Positions 41,820-42,572 of a DNA stretch of 42,572 bases are shown here, in pieces. The position numbers and the translations under genes are program-made. The notes below the pieces were generated by a model. It searched no databases. It was given only the letters and a program-made list of their open reading frames with translations, and was not told where the DNA came from. Numbering within the stretch: position 1 is the first letter of the stretch; each line of letters begins with the position of its first letter. The stretch covers positions 1 to 42,572 of the forward strand of contig JANQGW010000228.1 in NCBI GenBank assembly GCA_028282905.1. Direction: 5' to 3'. This DNA is from Sedimentisphaerales bacterium. Its GTDB lineage: Bacteria > Planctomycetota > Phycisphaerae > Sedimentisphaerales > Anaerohalosphaeraceae.

Positions 41820-42505
41820 AATTCGATCCTTTCAGTTGAAGTGTGAGTATTTGTTTCGTCAGCTTCAAACTTATAAAGGCTGACACTTTCCTGTCGTAAA
41901 ATGCGTTCCTGGCCCCATCGAAAACCGATCTGCAATGATTCGCAGATATGACGGTCCAGGGTCTGGTCGGTCGTCAGTTGCCATTTCATGGGCTTGGCGG
42001 TTTTGGGATCAAAAACATCACCGGTGGCGTGTTGAATGGTATGCACATCATAGTTAATCAGAAACTGCTCCAGTTGACTCCATACAGTTTGAAGGATGTC
42101 TTGAAATTGTGATGATTTATCCTCCAGTGCATCCATGGCATCCCGGATCAGGTCAAAGACCGGGAAGACTGACCGTAAAAGGGGTTCGAGAACATGTTGT
42201 TGATAGTGCTGCTCGCCCAGCAGATTATTTCTGCGGCCGGCATTTTCAAGCAGTTTATGATTGGCCGTCAGTGTCTGGAGTTGTTTGCCGAGTGCTTGCA
42301 GGTGAAGTAGACATTGCTGCTGCTTTGTCTCGACCTGTCCCATCTGATACAGCATCGGGATGTTCTGTTCGGCCATATCCTGTGTTGAATTCTGATGGGC
42401 GGTCTTGATGACCTGTTGAAGGGCTTGAGACAGGATGGCCGCCGGGTCTGGTTTGTTCAATGCCTGGGGCGGTATCTTTTCCGGATGTGCTGAGTTCTTT
42501 TCCAT
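41813..42505 (-). CDS. GrpE-like nucleotide exchange factor
   Basis: 230 residues from ATG 42505 (AAAGGA 7 bases upstream; ATG 42511 is only 1 base from it). Long helical N-terminal part (~15-110), then the GrpE core: LLRSVFPVFDLIRDAMDAL, FDPKTAKPM and the terminal beta domain GFRWGQERILRQESVSLYKF, which corresponds to GrpE's GYxxxxRVLRPAxVxV ending. It would exchange nucleotide on the adjacent Hsp70-like protein. It is more diverged than housekeeping GrpE, consistent with a dedicated pair. Overlaps the Hsp70-like gene by 7 bases. Confidence 0.82.
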   Translation of the reverse strand: MEKNSAHPEKIPPQALNKPDPAAILSQALQQVIKTAHQNSTQDMAEQNIPMLYQMGQVETKQQQCLLHLQALGKQLQTLTANHKLLENAGRRNNLLGEQHYQQHVLEPLLRSVFPVFDLIRDAMDALEDKSSQFQDILQTVWSQLEQFLINYDVHTIQHATGDVFDPKTAKPMKWQLTTDQTLDRHICESLQIGFRWGQERILRQESVSLYKFEADETNTHTSTERIELC

Positions 42506-42523
42506 TCGCATTTCCTTTCGAGA

Positions 42524-42571
42524 TTAAAGTTTTTGTTTTATGACTTTTCTTTGCTGCAGCGTGAAGAAGTC
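42524..42571 (-). CDS. 3' end of a further cassette gene
   Basis: Open minus-strand frame from the window edge to TAA (42524-42526): DFFTLQQRKVIKQKL. It ends 19 bases before the GrpE-like start. Too short to identify; a J-domain protein would be the expected partner but nothing here shows it. Confidence 0.4.
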   Translation of the reverse strand, partial: DFFTLQQRKVIKQKL

Positions 42572-42572
42572 G

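Larger units (their letters stand above)
37229..42572. mobile_element. Left part of an integrative element at tRNA-Ser(GGA)
   Basis: Everything right of the tRNA seen here is on the minus strand: integrase, HTH excisionase-like gene, membrane proteins, vWA, Hsp70-like and GrpE-like genes. No phage structural, replication, conjugation or transposase gene is in the window, and the right end is not seen, so size and type (ICE, prophage, satellite or island) cannot be told. Confidence 0.75.

Noticed and set aside
37237-42572. Possible prophage
   Set aside because: No capsid, tail, terminase, lysis or replication gene is visible in this part; only the integrase and an HTH protein are phage-like, so it is left as an integrative element of unknown type.
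1-42572. CRISPR array
   Set aside because: No regularly spaced repeat clusters were seen; the repeats found are paired or single palindromes.

Overview
The window looks like a piece of a chromosome from an anaerobic planctomycete, probably of the Phycisphaerae/Sedimentisphaerales type. This is inferred from the gene mix: a PEP-CTERM-tailed exported protein, a secreted C10-type cysteine peptidase with a calcium-loop (dockerin-like) segment, a Tat/lipobox Cys-type sulfatase, a secreted GH2 glycosidase and a fermentative [FeFe]-hydrogenase locus, with moderate GC content. No rRNA or other phylogenetic marker is present, so the assignment stays an inference.

Layout. 1-6650: end of a U32 peptidase gene, a small membrane protein, the C10-like peptidase, a stand-alone Clp N-domain protein, a phosphomannomutase/phosphoglucomutase, a PEP-CTERM protein and an MBL-fold hydrolase. 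6750-10060: a PPOX-like flavin-binding protein, an unknown protein whose frame carries an in-frame TAG near a well-formed upstream start, and two tandem rubrerythrin-like diiron proteins. 10060-12610 is a disturbed, AT-richer patch: a lipoprotein subtilase lies between two copies of a 38-bp sequence copied from the 3' end of the second diiron gene, and two copies of a ~77-bp palindromic repeat bracket a secreted acetoacetate-decarboxylase-like gene. 12650-28760: GH2 glycosidase, an excisionase-HTH/REC regulator followed by an HDOD-histidine kinase, cupin, dihydrolipoamide dehydrogenase, TIGR01777 epimerase, TspO, a second PPOX protein, a thioredoxin-fold protein, sulfatase, a TPR protein, a homologue of the tRNA-queuosine mannosyltransferase and a SIMPL protein.

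28890-37000 is a hydrogen-metabolism locus. A thioredoxin-like [2Fe-2S] protein, a group C (sensory) [FeFe]-hydrogenase with PAS domain and an SpoIIE/PP2C phosphatase form one operon. HydC-HydB-HydA, the trimeric NAD-linked (electron-bifurcating type) [FeFe]-hydrogenase, forms the next. Both operons start with the same promoter design: a TGTGA-N6-TCACA palindrome (Rex-like, or CRP/FNR-like), exactly 6 bp, then a -35, a 17-bp spacer and a -10. The likely logic is that a sensory hydrogenase and a phosphatase report H2 or redox state and a shared regulator controls the working hydrogenase.

37141-42572 (running off the right edge) is the left end of an integrative element in a tRNA-Ser(GGA) gene. 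It has a tyrosine integrase, an HTH excisionase-like protein, two small membrane proteins, a vWA protein, a lid-less Hsp70, a GrpE-like protein and the tail of one more gene, all on the minus strand with similar Shine-Dalgarno sequences. This Hsp70/GrpE/vWA/membrane cassette is the best candidate for an undescribed system.
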